DNA of 64,000 bases from Deinococcus aquiradiocola (lineage in GTDB: Bacteria > Deinococcota > Deinococci > Deinococcales > Deinococcaceae). The stretch covers positions 245,101 to 309,100 of the forward strand of contig NZ_BMOE01000004.1 of the NCBI RefSeq assembly GCF_014646915.1, in the 5' to 3' direction. The stretch's first letter is position 1; every line of letters starts with the position of its first letter. The translations under genes and the position numbers were made by a program. This document shows positions 41,455 through 53,737 of this stretch, piece after piece. The notes beneath the pieces were generated by a model that saw only the letters and a list, made by a program, of their open reading frames with translations, was not told where the DNA came from and did no database searches.

Positions 41455-41969
41455 CCCCACCCCCCACCCGACCGCAACCCGGCGACCACAGCGAATTCCA
41501 CGCCCGCTACGTGAACCTCGTGCCCGAAACGGACGTGCTGGCCGCCATGCAGGCGCAGGCGCCCGTCACGCGCGCCGCCCTGCTGGCCTTCGCGGACCGG
41601 CCGGACCACGCCTACGCGCCCGGCAAGTGGACGGTCCGGCAGGTGCTGGGCCACATGACCGACACTGAACGCGTCTTCGGATACCGCGCCCTGTCGTTCG
41701 CGCGGGCCGACACCTCTCCCCTGCCCGGCTTCGAGCAGGACGACTGGATGGCGACCACCGACTTCGGCACGTACCGCCTGCCGGACCTGCTGACCGAATT
41801 CGAGACGGTACGTGCAGGCCACCTGTCGTGGCTGACCCACCTGCCGGACGCCGCCTGGGAGGGCCGGGGCGTGGCGAGCGGGCAGAGCGTCACCGTGCGC
41901 TCCCTCGCCTTCATGCTGCTCGGGCACGAGCGGGCACACCTGCAGATCCTGCAGGAACGCTACCGCTGA
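41451..41969 (+). CDS. DinB family protein
   Basis: 172 residues from the ATG that overlaps the previous stop. It is a four-helix DinB/YfiT fold with metal-ligand histidines in KWTVRQVLGHMTDTERVFGYRALSFARAD and in MLLGHERAHLQILQERY. The family is expanded in Deinococcus and includes stress-induced thiol-dependent enzymes. The particular reaction is not known. No terminator hairpin is obvious before the convergent gene 5 nt away. Confidence 0.85.
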   Translation: MTPPPTRPQPGDHSEFHARYVNLVPETDVLAAMQAQAPVTRAALLAFADRPDHAYAPGKWTVRQVLGHMTDTERVFGYRALSFARADTSPLPGFEQDDWMATTDFGTYRLPDLLTEFETVRAGHLSWLTHLPDAAWEGRGVASGQSVTVRSLAFMLLGHERAHLQILQERYR

Positions 41970-41973
41970 ACGC

Positions 41974-42282
41974 TCAGCCGAACAGCGGCCCCAGGTCCGT
42001 CAGCACACCGCTCGGCTGAAGGTCCACGAAATGGTACCGCCCGAACAGGTCCGAGAAGCCCGCGGCGTCCAGCTCGCTGACCGTCCCGGACGGCCCCTGC
42101 GCCCGCACGTTCTCACCGCGCGCCGTCAACCGGTACACGCCCTTCATCTCACCGCCGAAGTACACCGTCGCCAGGAACTCCCGGCCCCCCTGACGCTGCA
42201 GCAGCGCCAGCACCTGCGCCGCCCCCAGCGCCCCCGGAGGCGGCGCGGGCAGCTTGTATTTCCGGGCAGAACGCACAGTCAC
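41974..42282 (-). CDS. Hypothetical protein, 102 aa
   Basis: GTG 42282 lies 7 nt after TACACT, which decides this start over the longer frame to 42342. Sequence: VTVRSARKYKLPAPPPG at the start, then LALLQRQGGREFLATVYFGGEMKGVYRLTARGENVRA and GFSDLFGRYHFVDLQPSG, a small beta-rich protein. There is no signal or membrane segment. I do not recognise a family. It converges with the DinB gene with only 4 nt between stops. Confidence 0.6.
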   Translation of the reverse strand: MTVRSARKYKLPAPPPGALGAAQVLALLQRQGGREFLATVYFGGEMKGVYRLTARGENVRAQGPSGTVSELDAAGFSDLFGRYHFVDLQPSGVLTDLGPLFG

Positions 42283-42364
42283 AGGCCAGAGTGTAGCGGG
42301 TTCGCTCCTCACCTCCGCCAGATGACCGATGCGGCCCCGCACCTGCCACCGCTACGCTGCGGGC

Positions 42365-43159
42365 ATGCCGGAACTGGAAGTGGGCGAATCCATCGGCTGG
42401 AACCATGGAGAGGCGCAGGTGTATGCCGCCCGCTGGCAGGGGCGCAAGGCCGTGCTCAAGCGGCACCGGGAGCTGAGAAAACACGCCAGGGAGCGGTACG
42501 GGTACGCGGTCTGGGCACACACCGGGCTGCTTCCGGAGCTGCTCCAGACCGACGCTGAGCGACTGGAACTGGTGCTGGAGCGGGTTCCGGCTGCTTTGGC
42601 CCTCGGTCAGCCGCAGACCGAGGCAATGTACCGGGCGGCGGGCGTGGCCCTGAGGCGGCTGCACGACGCGGCCCCGCGCGGCCTGATCTTCGACGACGGG
42701 CGCGGCGACCTGCAGAACCTGATGGACCGCTACCTTCCGCGTGCAGAAGGCGTGCTGCCGGACGCGCAGATCCGGGAGGTGGCACGGCAGGCGCGTGAGC
42801 TGCTGCGCGGCTCCTTTCCCGGCGTGGTGCTGCGGCACGCCGACTACACCGCACGCAACTGGCTGTGGGACGGCACCCGGCTGACCGTCATCGACACCGA
42901 GATGGCCCGCCCCGGCCCCGCCGTGCTGGACGTGGCGAAGATGATCAACGACCTGAGCGTGCAGGAGAACGGCGAGGCCCTGCTGCAAGCCTTCCAGCAC
43001 GGCTACGGACGCGAGTGGACGCCGGACGAAGCGCAGTTTCTGGCAGCTGTGCGGTCCCTCGACGCGCTGATCCTGGCGGTCTGGTGCCACCGGCACGACG
43101 ACCTGGACGGCTTCGAGAAGATGCGCGCCATTCTGCTTCGCCTCGTATCAGCCTGTTAG
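42365..43159 (+). CDS. Aminoglycoside phosphotransferase-like kinase
   Basis: 264 residues. The ATP lysine is probably in GRKAVLKRHRELRK. The Brenner motif H-x-D-x4-N is in VVLRHADYTARNWLWDG (about residue 160), and VIDTEMARPGPAVLDVAKMI supplies the metal Asp. The family covers antibiotic, sugar and choline kinases, so resistance cannot be claimed. ATG 42365 lies 6 nt after TACGCT. The TAG stop overlaps the TAA stop of convergent lysZ (TTAG). Confidence 0.78.
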   Translation: MPELEVGESIGWNHGEAQVYAARWQGRKAVLKRHRELRKHARERYGYAVWAHTGLLPELLQTDAERLELVLERVPAALALGQPQTEAMYRAAGVALRRLHDAAPRGLIFDDGRGDLQNLMDRYLPRAEGVLPDAQIREVARQARELLRGSFPGVVLRHADYTARNWLWDGTRLTVIDTEMARPGPAVLDVAKMINDLSVQENGEALLQAFQHGYGREWTPDEAQFLAAVRSLDALILAVWCHRHDDLDGFEKMRAILLRLVSAC

Positions 43160-43989
43160 CTCACCACCGTGCCTGCTCCGCCGAGCGCGGCGCTGACCGG
43201 CTGTCCGGCGCGGGCGTCTCCGAAGATGACGCGTTTCACGCCGCCCGCGACGGCTTCGGCCGCGCCGAGCACTTTTTTCTTCATGCGGTCCTGCGCGAAC
43301 TCCAGGTACTGTTCCACGTCGGCGGCGGGGATGTGCGTGATGAGGCTGCTCTCGTCGGGGTAGTTGCGCAGGAGGCCCGGCACGTTGCTGAGGAGCAGGA
43401 GGGCGTCGGCGTGCATGGCGACGGCGAGGGCGGCGGCGGCGCGGTCCCCGTCGACGTTGATGGCGACGCCGTCGTAGCTGCTGGCGGGCGGCGTGAGGAC
43501 GGGCAGGTAGCCCGCGCCGAGCAGCAGGTCGATGAGGGCGGTGTTGACGCGTTCGACGGTGCCGGTGTGGTCGCCGCGCAGGACCTTGGTCTTGCCGTTC
43601 TCGACGATGCGGACGCTGTCCTTGTGGCGGCCCTCGAAGATGCGGCCGTCGAGGCCGGACAGGCCGACGGCGTTCACGCCGAGGCGCTGGAGGCGTTCGA
43701 CGATGCCTTTGTTCATCTTGCCGCAGTAGACCATCTCGAAGATTTCGAGGGTTTCACGGTCGGTGAAGCGGCTGGTGTAGCCGCTGGGGCTGGTGACGAA
43801 GCGCGGGGGGTGACCGAGCGCTTCGGCGACGCGGTTGGTTTCGCCGCTGCCGCCGTGGACGAGGACGAGGCGCTGCCCGGCCTTCCAGAGGGCGGCGATG
43901 TCGGCGCAGACGGCGTCGTAGTCGATGCCGGCGCTGCCGCCGACTTTGATGATGGTGGGGTGGGTGGCGGTGGGGGCGGCCTGGGTCAT
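43156..43989 (-). CDS. lysZ: [LysW]-aminoadipate kinase
   Basis: 277 residues of the amino-acid kinase (ArgB-like) fold. It has TIIKVGGSAGIDYDAV, LVLVHGGSGETNRVAEALG, the cofactor stretch GLSGLDGRIFEGRHK and AINVDGDRAAAALAVAMHADALLLLSNVPGLLR. It phosphorylates the LysW-bound aminoadipate before LysY reduces it. ATG 43989 is used, with AT-rich promoter-like DNA immediately upstream containing a candidate lys element. A hairpin and the DUF84 gene precede it. Its stop codon overlaps the convergent kinase gene. Confidence 0.92.
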   Translation of the reverse strand: MTQAAPTATHPTIIKVGGSAGIDYDAVCADIAALWKAGQRLVLVHGGSGETNRVAEALGHPPRFVTSPSGYTSRFTDRETLEIFEMVYCGKMNKGIVERLQRLGVNAVGLSGLDGRIFEGRHKDSVRIVENGKTKVLRGDHTGTVERVNTALIDLLLGAGYLPVLTPPASSYDGVAINVDGDRAAAALAVAMHADALLLLSNVPGLLRNYPDESSLITHIPAADVEQYLEFAQDRMKKKVLGAAEAVAGGVKRVIFGDARAGQPVSAALGGAGTVVS

Positions 43990-44008
43990 ACCGGAAGGAT
44001 ATCACACG

Positions 44009-44040
44009 GAAACTATTACAGCGTTTTGTATTTCATTTGA
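44009..44040 (-). promoter_or_regulatory. Candidate lys regulatory element (lysZ copy)
   Basis: Plus-strand GAAACT-N17-TTCATTTGA, 19 nt before the lysZ ATG, in the only AT-rich patch of this region. Same length and internal spacing as the lysJ, lysY and lysW copies. Confidence 0.4.
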
Positions 44041-44064
44041 CAGGTCAGGTCGGGGATATAGCAC

Positions 44065-44100
44065 GAGGGGCAGGCCGGACACACGCCCGGCCCGCCCCTC
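44065..44100 (-). terminator. Terminator after the DUF84 gene
   Basis: 14-bp stem with one mismatch (GAGGGGCAGGCCGG / CCGGCCCGCCCCTC), 12 nt past the DUF84 stop. It separates lysY-DUF84 from lysZ, so lysZ needs its own promoter. Confidence 0.65.
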
Positions 44101-44111
44101 CAGAATCCCTC

Positions 44112-46713
<2,602 letters not shown>

Positions 46714-46730
46714 GGTGGTCTCCATGAGCG

Positions 46731-46773
46731 GTGGGCTCCGGTCCGCCCGTGTGGGGGGTGGTCCGGAGCCCAC
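46731..46773 (-). promoter_or_regulatory. Intercistronic hairpin between lysW and lysX
   Basis: 11-bp perfect arms (GTGGGCTCCGG / CCGGAGCCCAC) around a 21-nt loop, ending about 2 nt before the lysX ribosome site. The gap (166 nt) has no gene. It could attenuate or mask lysX, giving more LysW than LysX. Confidence 0.5.
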
Positions 46774-46879
46774 GGCTGCGGGGCGGGGTGCGCTCTGCCG
46801 GGGTCGCGGGTGTCGTTCTTCCGGAGCGCGTGGGGGGCTTGGGGGTCTGTGGCTGCGCGGGCGGGGCGCGGTCCGGGGC

Positions 46880-47053
46880 TTATTCTCCCCAGTCCTCGGC
46901 TTCCTGGGGGGCCGGGGCGAGGCGGGGGGGGTCGATGCTCACGACTTCCAGTTCGGTGCCGGTGTCTTCGTCGAGGACCAGTTCGCCCAGTTCGGGGTTC
47001 TCCAGTTCGATGATCGCGCCGCTTTCGGGACTTTCGAATTTGATGATCGCCAT
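46880..47053 (-). CDS. lysW: Amino-group carrier protein LysW lacking zinc-binding cysteines
   Basis: 57 residues, below the usual ORF cut-off. The C-terminus is the conserved carrier tail [11 protein letters not shown], whose last Glu carries aminoadipate. [10 protein letters not shown] and [14 protein letters not shown] also match LysW. The four zinc-ribbon cysteines are gone. The first pair reads S8-P-E-S11 (expected C-P-E-C) and the second D28-E-D-T31 (expected C-x-x-C), so there is no cysteine in the protein. GAGGT lies 6 nt before ATG 47053. It is the first lys gene of the lysW-lysX unit. The fold may be held by the beta-strands alone. Confidence 0.88.
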   Translation of the reverse strand: MAIIKFESPESGAIIELENPELGELVLDEDTGTELEVVSIDPPRLAPAPQEAEDWGE

Positions 47054-47140
47054 GTTGACCTCGCTGGTCGGGGTGGGCGGCTGGTGTCCCCAGCCTGCGT
47101 GTGCGGCAGTTGCCGTTCACCCCCGAACCTTTTCGCATGT

Positions 47141-47172
47141 AAAGTTACCAGACTAAAACAGATTCGATTGAA
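47141..47172 (-). promoter_or_regulatory. Candidate lys regulatory element (lysW copy)
   Basis: Plus-strand AAAGTT-N17-TCGATTGAA with CTAAAA inside, 88 nt before the lysW ATG. The 47054-47286 gap contains this element in an AT-rich stretch, and no gene. Confidence 0.45.
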
Positions 47173-47286
47173 AGGTGTCTAGACAGAAATTCGCCCAGGG
47201 CGACCGGAACGACCCGCCCCGGACAGACCACACGCGCTCACACGCCCGGCAACCTCCACTCCATTCACGGAGGTCACCGGAAGCGG

Positions 47287-47598
47287 TCAGGGCTCGCCCG
47301 GCGCGTCCTCGAACTCCAGCTCGATGTGCGCGTGGCAGTGCGGGCACGTCACGGTATCGCCGTCCTCGTCCCCCAGCATCTCCTCGGTCACGTCGAACTC
47401 CTCACCGCAGTTCGGGCAGGTCGTCAGGATGCCCAGCAGTTCCAGCTCGAACTCCTCGCCGTCGTTGACCGTCACTTCCATCTCGGCGTTGCAGTTGTCG
47501 CAGACGATGGCGTCCCCGACCTCCAGCTCGGCACGGTCCGTGTCCGTCAACTCCAGCACCTCGTCACAGACCGGGCACGTCACTTCCAGAATGCTCAT
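47287..47598 (-). CDS. Tandem LysW-like zinc ribbon protein
   Basis: 103 residues from ATG 47598, 7 nt after TACAAT (leaderless). Two zinc ribbons: C8-P-V-C11 with C33-D-N-C36, and C61-P-N-C64 with C85-P-H-C88. The spacing and the flanking ELEV patterns resemble the LysW zinc domain. The protein is very acidic and ends in EFEDAPGEP, without the EDWGE carrier tail. It lies 233 nt upstream of the cysteine-free lysW, on the same strand. It may be a LysW paralogue, a zinc donor or a scaffold for the pathway. That role is inferred from similarity and position only. Confidence 0.75.
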   Translation of the reverse strand: MSILEVTCPVCDEVLELTDTDRAELEVGDAIVCDNCNAEMEVTVNDGEEFELELLGILTTCPNCGEEFDVTEEMLGDEDGDTVTCPHCHAHIELEFEDAPGEP

Positions 47599-47718
47599 GC
47601 AGGCCATTGTAGGCGCACGGCCCACGGCGTGCCCCACCTGCCCCTGCCCGCCCGCCGTGCCCTTCACCGCTCCTTGACGCCGCGCGGCCCCAGGCGCGCC
47701 CGCCGGTACAATGCCGCC

Positions 47719-48582
47719 ATGCGGGTCTACATCGGCACCGGCGGGTACTCCAACGACGACTGGCTCGGCCTGCTGTACCCGGCCGGCACGCGCAGCACCG
47801 AGTACCTCGGCATCTACGCCCGGCACTTCGACGTGGTGGAACTCAACAGCAGCTTCTACGGCATTCCCGGCCTCAAGGCCTTCGCGGGCATGGCGGCCCG
47901 CAGCGCCGGACGCGTGCGCTTCACCGTCAAGCTGCATCAGGTGTTCACGCACGCCCGCACCCCGCAGGACAGCGACTTCGACCAGATGCTCCAGAGCCCC
48001 GAACCGCTGCGGGAGGCGGGCCTGATGGGGCCTTACCTCGCGCAGTTCCCGTACTCCTTCCACCGCACGCCCGAGAACCGCCGTTACCTCGGCATGCTCG
48101 CCGAACGCTTCGCGGGGCACGAACTGGCCGTGGAGTTCCGGCACGGCAGCTGGGACCGCCCGGAAGTCCGCGCGGGCATGGCCGAGTACGGCCTGCTGTG
48201 GGTCAGTCCCGACTACCCACCGGTGGGCGGCATGCCGGAACCGCAGCTGCACGTGACGGGCGAGGTCGGGTACCTGCGGCTGCACGGCCGCAACGGCGGC
48301 ACGTGGTGGGAAGGCACGAGCGCCGCCGAGCGCCACGACTACCGCTACAGCCGCGCGGAACTGGAGGGCTGGGCGGACCAGGTGGCCGCCGCCCTGGACG
48401 CGGGCGAGGCCGAGGAACTCTACATCCTGTTCGAGAACACCACGCAGGGGCACGCGCTGCACAACATTCCCGTGCTGCGAGAAGCGCTGGAGGCGCGCGG
48501 CGTGCCGGTCTGGCATCCGGACCCGGACGCGCCCGACCCGGAAGGCGCGGGCGTGGACGGGCACCAGGCCAGCCTCTTCTGA
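47719..48582 (+). CDS. DUF72 domain protein
   Basis: 287 residues of the DUF72 TIM-barrel: RVYIGTGGYSNDDWLGLLYPAG, YARHFDVVELNSSFYGIPG, FAGHELAVEFRHGSWDRPEV, YLRLHGRNGGTWWEG, ELYILFENTTQGHALHNIPVLREAL. The function of the family is unknown. Start ATG 47719 lies 6 nt after a consensus-like TACAAT, which overrules the long upstream frame. It is divergent from the zinc-ribbon gene. Confidence 0.88.
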   Translation: MRVYIGTGGYSNDDWLGLLYPAGTRSTEYLGIYARHFDVVELNSSFYGIPGLKAFAGMAARSAGRVRFTVKLHQVFTHARTPQDSDFDQMLQSPEPLREAGLMGPYLAQFPYSFHRTPENRRYLGMLAERFAGHELAVEFRHGSWDRPEVRAGMAEYGLLWVSPDYPPVGGMPEPQLHVTGEVGYLRLHGRNGGTWWEGTSAAERHDYRYSRAELEGWADQVAAALDAGEAEELYILFENTTQGHALHNIPVLREALEARGVPVWHPDPDAPDPEGAGVDGHQASLF

Positions 48583-48614
48583 CCCGGCCCTGCCGAAGTC
48601 CGGGGCATCTGGTG

Positions 48615-48668
48615 TTCACGCTCGCTGCGCTCGGCTGAACGACAGGAGTTCAGCTCAAAACCGGATCA
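48615..48668 (-). repeat. Stop-codon-anchored dispersed repeat, copy C
   Basis: On the minus strand it starts at the TGA stop of the response regulator: TCCGGTTTTGAG, palindrome CTGAACTCCTGTCGTTCAG, then CCGAGCGCAGCGAGCG. It agrees with copy B at nearly every position outside the palindrome loop. Confidence 0.7.
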
Positions 48669-49103
48669 GAGGTGCGGCTGGGCGATCTGGTTCAGGCCGA
48701 GCCAGAAGGTCAGGGTGGCGCGCATCGTGTCGGCGAACATGGACAGGTCCGGCGGTTTGACGAGGTAGCCGTTCGCGCCGCGCCGGTACGCGGCCTGGAT
48801 GTCCTTCTGTTCGCGGCTGGTGGTGAGCATCACGACGGGAATGTCGTGGAGTTTCTCGTCGGCGCGGATGGCGTCCAGCACGCCGAGTCCGTCGAGTTGC
48901 GGCATGTTCAGGTCGAGCAGCACGAGGCTGGGGCGGCGGTGGCGGTCGTCGCGGTGTGTGTGCAGGTACGCGAGCGCTTCGGGGCCGCCCTGGGCCGTGA
49001 CGACCTCTGGACCGTCGGAGTCCTGCCCCAGCACTTCCAGGGCGAGCTCCAGGTCGTTCGGATTGTCGTCGACCAGCAGCACCTGTCGCTTGCGTCCACC
49101 CAT
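48666..49103 (-). CDS. Single-domain response regulator
   Basis: 145 residues of a CheY-like receiver. Acidic pair is LVDDNPNDLEL (D12, D13), phosphoacceptor Asp in LVLLDLNMPQLDG, Thr in VVMLTTSREQKDI, Lys in YLVKPPDLSMF. There is no output domain. The insertion HTHRDDRHRRPS before the phosphoacceptor strand is typical of Rcp1/phytochrome-type regulators. No kinase gene is adjacent. It faces hisF across an AT-rich region with palindromes. Confidence 0.88.
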   Translation of the reverse strand: MGGRKRQVLLVDDNPNDLELALEVLGQDSDGPEVVTAQGGPEALAYLHTHRDDRHRRPSLVLLDLNMPQLDGLGVLDAIRADEKLHDIPVVMLTTSREQKDIQAAYRRGANGYLVKPPDLSMFADTMRATLTFWLGLNQIAQPHL

Positions 49104-49355
49104 CGCTTCCCCCTTCCCGCGCGCGGCCCTTCCGCTGTGATCCGGCAGCTCCTTTTCCTTAAGGAACCTTGAAAACCTTTATCCAAGATTAACATTCACA
49201 GTGAACGTCAAGTGAGACAAGTGTCCTAGTTGATGACGCGCACGGCCGCGCTGTACCGCGTCCAACCGCACGCGCAGGCCCGGCCGCCTGCCCGCGGCGC
49301 GCGAATGTAGACCTCCCCCCCGGCCGGGGCGGCACGGGCCGCTACACTGCTCGCT
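49104..49355. promoter_or_regulatory. AT-rich divergent promoter region, response regulator / hisF
   Basis: 252 nt without a gene. It holds the perfect palindrome TTCCTTAAGGAA (49155-49166), the dyad TTCACAGTGAA (49195-49205; 17 nt with one mismatch when extended to 49192-49208) and, at the hisF end, TACACT 7 nt before its GTG. The local A+T content is well above the neighbourhood. Confidence 0.5.
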
Positions 49356-50866
<1,511 letters not shown>

Positions 50867-50932
50867 GCACCCCGCGCGCCGCGCCCCTCACAGCCCCCTG
50901 ACAGACGGCACCTCACCGGTCTGGGTGTGCGC

Positions 50933-51020
50933 TACACTGTGCGGAGTTTCCGACTGCAGGGCATCTCCAGGACCTGTGCAGCGACCGGCGGGTCAGAGGC
51001 GGCCCGCCGTATTGAAGGAG
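50933..51020 (+). promoter_or_regulatory. ftsZ promoter box and 5' leader
   Basis: TACACT at 50933-50938 is the likely -10. About 85 nt of leader follow, with a small hairpin (7-bp arms CGGCGGG / CCCGCCG, 50986-51009) ending just before the GAAGGAG ribosome site at 51014-51020. No clear -35 was found. Confidence 0.45.
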
Positions 51021-51027
51021 TGTATTG

Positions 51028-52095
<1,068 letters not shown>

Positions 52096-52115
52096 CCCAC
52101 TGACCCGCCCGGGCG

Positions 52116-52239
52116 TGCCGTGCAGGCCCGCCCCCGGAGCGACCGCAAAGTCATCCCCGAACCACAGGAACAGGCCGTCTGCCCCTCACCGGGCGGCGGC
52201 CTGTTCCTGTGCGCGTATCCGGGCCGGGCCTGCACGGCA
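52116..52239. terminator. Nested inverted repeats after ftsZ
   Basis: Outer 15-bp perfect arms (TGCCGTGCAGGCCCG 52116-52130, CGGGCCTGCACGGCA 52225-52239) enclose inner 15-bp perfect arms (CACAGGAACAGGCCG 52163-52177, CGGCCTGTTCCTGTG 52197-52211). It probably ends ftsZ transcription. The next -10 box lies 8 nt after the outer arm. Confidence 0.7.
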
Positions 52240-52259
52240 AATGCTCTACACTCGCCGTC

Positions 52260-52763
52260 ATGAGCGACACGCCCGGCAGCACCGCAGTTCTCTACGACGG
52301 ACACATCGTGAAACTGGAACTTCAGGACGGCAAGTGGGAGATCGTGCGGCACCGGGACGCCGTCAGCGTCCTCGTGCTGGACGGCGAGGGCCGGATGCTG
52401 TGCGTGCGGCAGCCGCGCCGCGCCATCGGCACGGACACGGTCGAGGCGCCTGCCGGACTGATCGACGACGGCGAGACGCCCGAGCAGGCCGCGCGCCGCG
52501 AACTGCAGGAGGAGGCGGGCCTGGACGGCGACATGCGCCTCCTGACGCGGTACTACTCCAGTCCCGGCTTCAGCGACGAGCAGATCTACCTGTATCACGC
52601 CACCAATCTGCGCGAGTCGCGCCTCCCGATGGACGACGACGAGCAGATCGAGGTGGAGTGGCTGCAGCCGCGCGCGGTGCTGGAAGGCCTGCGGGACGGC
52701 ACCATGACCGGGAGTGCCACGACCGTCACGGCGGCCCTGTACGCCCTGCAGGTGCAGGCGTGA
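52260..52763 (+). CDS. Nudix hydrolase, ADP-ribose pyrophosphatase-like
   Basis: 167 residues. The Nudix box GETPEQAARRELQEEAGL is intact at about residues 70-87, preceded by DTVEAPAGLIDDG. The order IVKLELQDGKWEIVRHRDAVSVLVLDG.GRMLCVRQ resembles ADP-ribose/NudF-type enzymes. Deinococcus genomes carry many Nudix genes that clean up damaged nucleotides. ATG 52260 follows TACACT by 7 nt. The GTG of ribF overlaps its stop, so the pair is coupled. Confidence 0.88.
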   Translation: MSDTPGSTAVLYDGHIVKLELQDGKWEIVRHRDAVSVLVLDGEGRMLCVRQPRRAIGTDTVEAPAGLIDDGETPEQAARRELQEEAGLDGDMRLLTRYYSSPGFSDEQIYLYHATNLRESRLPMDDDEQIEVEWLQPRAVLEGLRDGTMTGSATTVTAALYALQVQA

Positions 52764-53650
52764 AGACGTACGTCTCCCCCACCCAGCGGCCCGACACCGA
52801 GACGGTCGTCGCGGTCGGGAGTTTCGACGGGGTGCACCTGGGGCATCAGGCGCTGCTGGCGCGCCTGAAGGAACGCGCGCGGCATTACCGGGTGCCGAGC
52901 GTGGTGTACACCTTCGACCCGCCCACGCGCGTCCTGATGCAGGGCGTGGAGTTTCTGAGCACCCTGCCCGAGAAGCTCGACCTGCTGGCCCGCTACGGGA
53001 TCGACGAGGTGATCGCCGTGCCGTTCACGCCGGAGTTCGCGGCGCGGCCCAAGGAAGCGTTCCTGGACGACCTGCGGACCCTGCGCCCGCGCGCGCTGGT
53101 GGTCGGGGAGGACTTTCACTTCGGGAAGGGCCGCGCGGGTGGCCTCGCCGACCTGAAGGGCGTGAGCGGCGACGTGGTGGCGCTCCCCATGCACAGCCTG
53201 GGCGGCGAGGACATCAAGAGCACGCGGGTGCGCGAGATGCTGAAGGCCGGGGACGTGGAGGGCGCTTCGCGCTTCCTGGGGCGGCATTACGACGCGCAGG
53301 GCGTCGTGGTGCGCGGTGATCAGCTGGGGCGCACCATCGGGTACCCGACCGCGAACATCCGCGTGCCGGAAGGCAAGGCGCTGCCGCTCGGGGTGTTCGC
53401 GGCGCGCACCATCATCGACGGGCAGGCGTACCCCGGCATGGCGAACGTCGGGTACCGCCCGACCGTGGACGGCCGCGAACTGCGTTTCGAGGTGAACCTC
53501 TTCGATTTCGACGGGGACCTGTACGGGCAGGAGGTACAGGTGAAGTTCTGGCATTACCTGCGCGGCGAGACGCGCTTCTCCGGCCTGGACGCCCTCAGGG
53601 CGCAGCTGGCGCAGGACGCACTGGACGCCCGCGCCCGCCTCAGCGAGTAG
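52760..53650 (+). CDS. ribF: Bifunctional riboflavin kinase / FAD synthetase
   Basis: 296 residues. FAD synthetase N-domain: VVAVGSFDGVHLGHQALLARLKE (HxGH-like HLGHQ), VVGEDFHFGKGRAG, SLGGEDIKSTRVREML. Riboflavin kinase C-domain: GVVVRGDQLGRTIGYPTANI, FAARTIIDGQAYPGMANVGYRPTVDG and NLFDFDGDLYGQEVQVKFWHYLR. It turns riboflavin into FMN and FAD. The GTG start overlaps the Nudix stop. A strong terminator follows. Confidence 0.95.
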   Translation: MKTYVSPTQRPDTETVVAVGSFDGVHLGHQALLARLKERARHYRVPSVVYTFDPPTRVLMQGVEFLSTLPEKLDLLARYGIDEVIAVPFTPEFAARPKEAFLDDLRTLRPRALVVGEDFHFGKGRAGGLADLKGVSGDVVALPMHSLGGEDIKSTRVREMLKAGDVEGASRFLGRHYDAQGVVVRGDQLGRTIGYPTANIRVPEGKALPLGVFAARTIIDGQAYPGMANVGYRPTVDGRELRFEVNLFDFDGDLYGQEVQVKFWHYLRGETRFSGLDALRAQLAQDALDARARLSE

Positions 53651-53665
53651 CGCGGACCCGCACGA

Positions 53666-53710
53666 ACAGGAACCGGAGGGCGCGCTGCGGCAGCGCCCTC
53701 CGGTTCCTGT
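53666..53710. terminator. Bidirectional terminator ribF / hpf
   Basis: 18-bp perfect arms (ACAGGAACCGGAGGGCGC / GCGCCCTCCGGTTCCTGT) with a 9-nt loop, between convergent genes, followed by T-rich sequence on the plus strand. Confidence 0.85.
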
Positions 53711-53737
53711 GTTCCTTCCTGTGTGCCGCCCGGACGT

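Noticed and set aside
42365..43159. Antibiotic resistance assignment for the phosphotransferase-like kinase
   Set aside because: The Brenner motif shows kinase family only. Most members in such genomes phosphorylate other small molecules.
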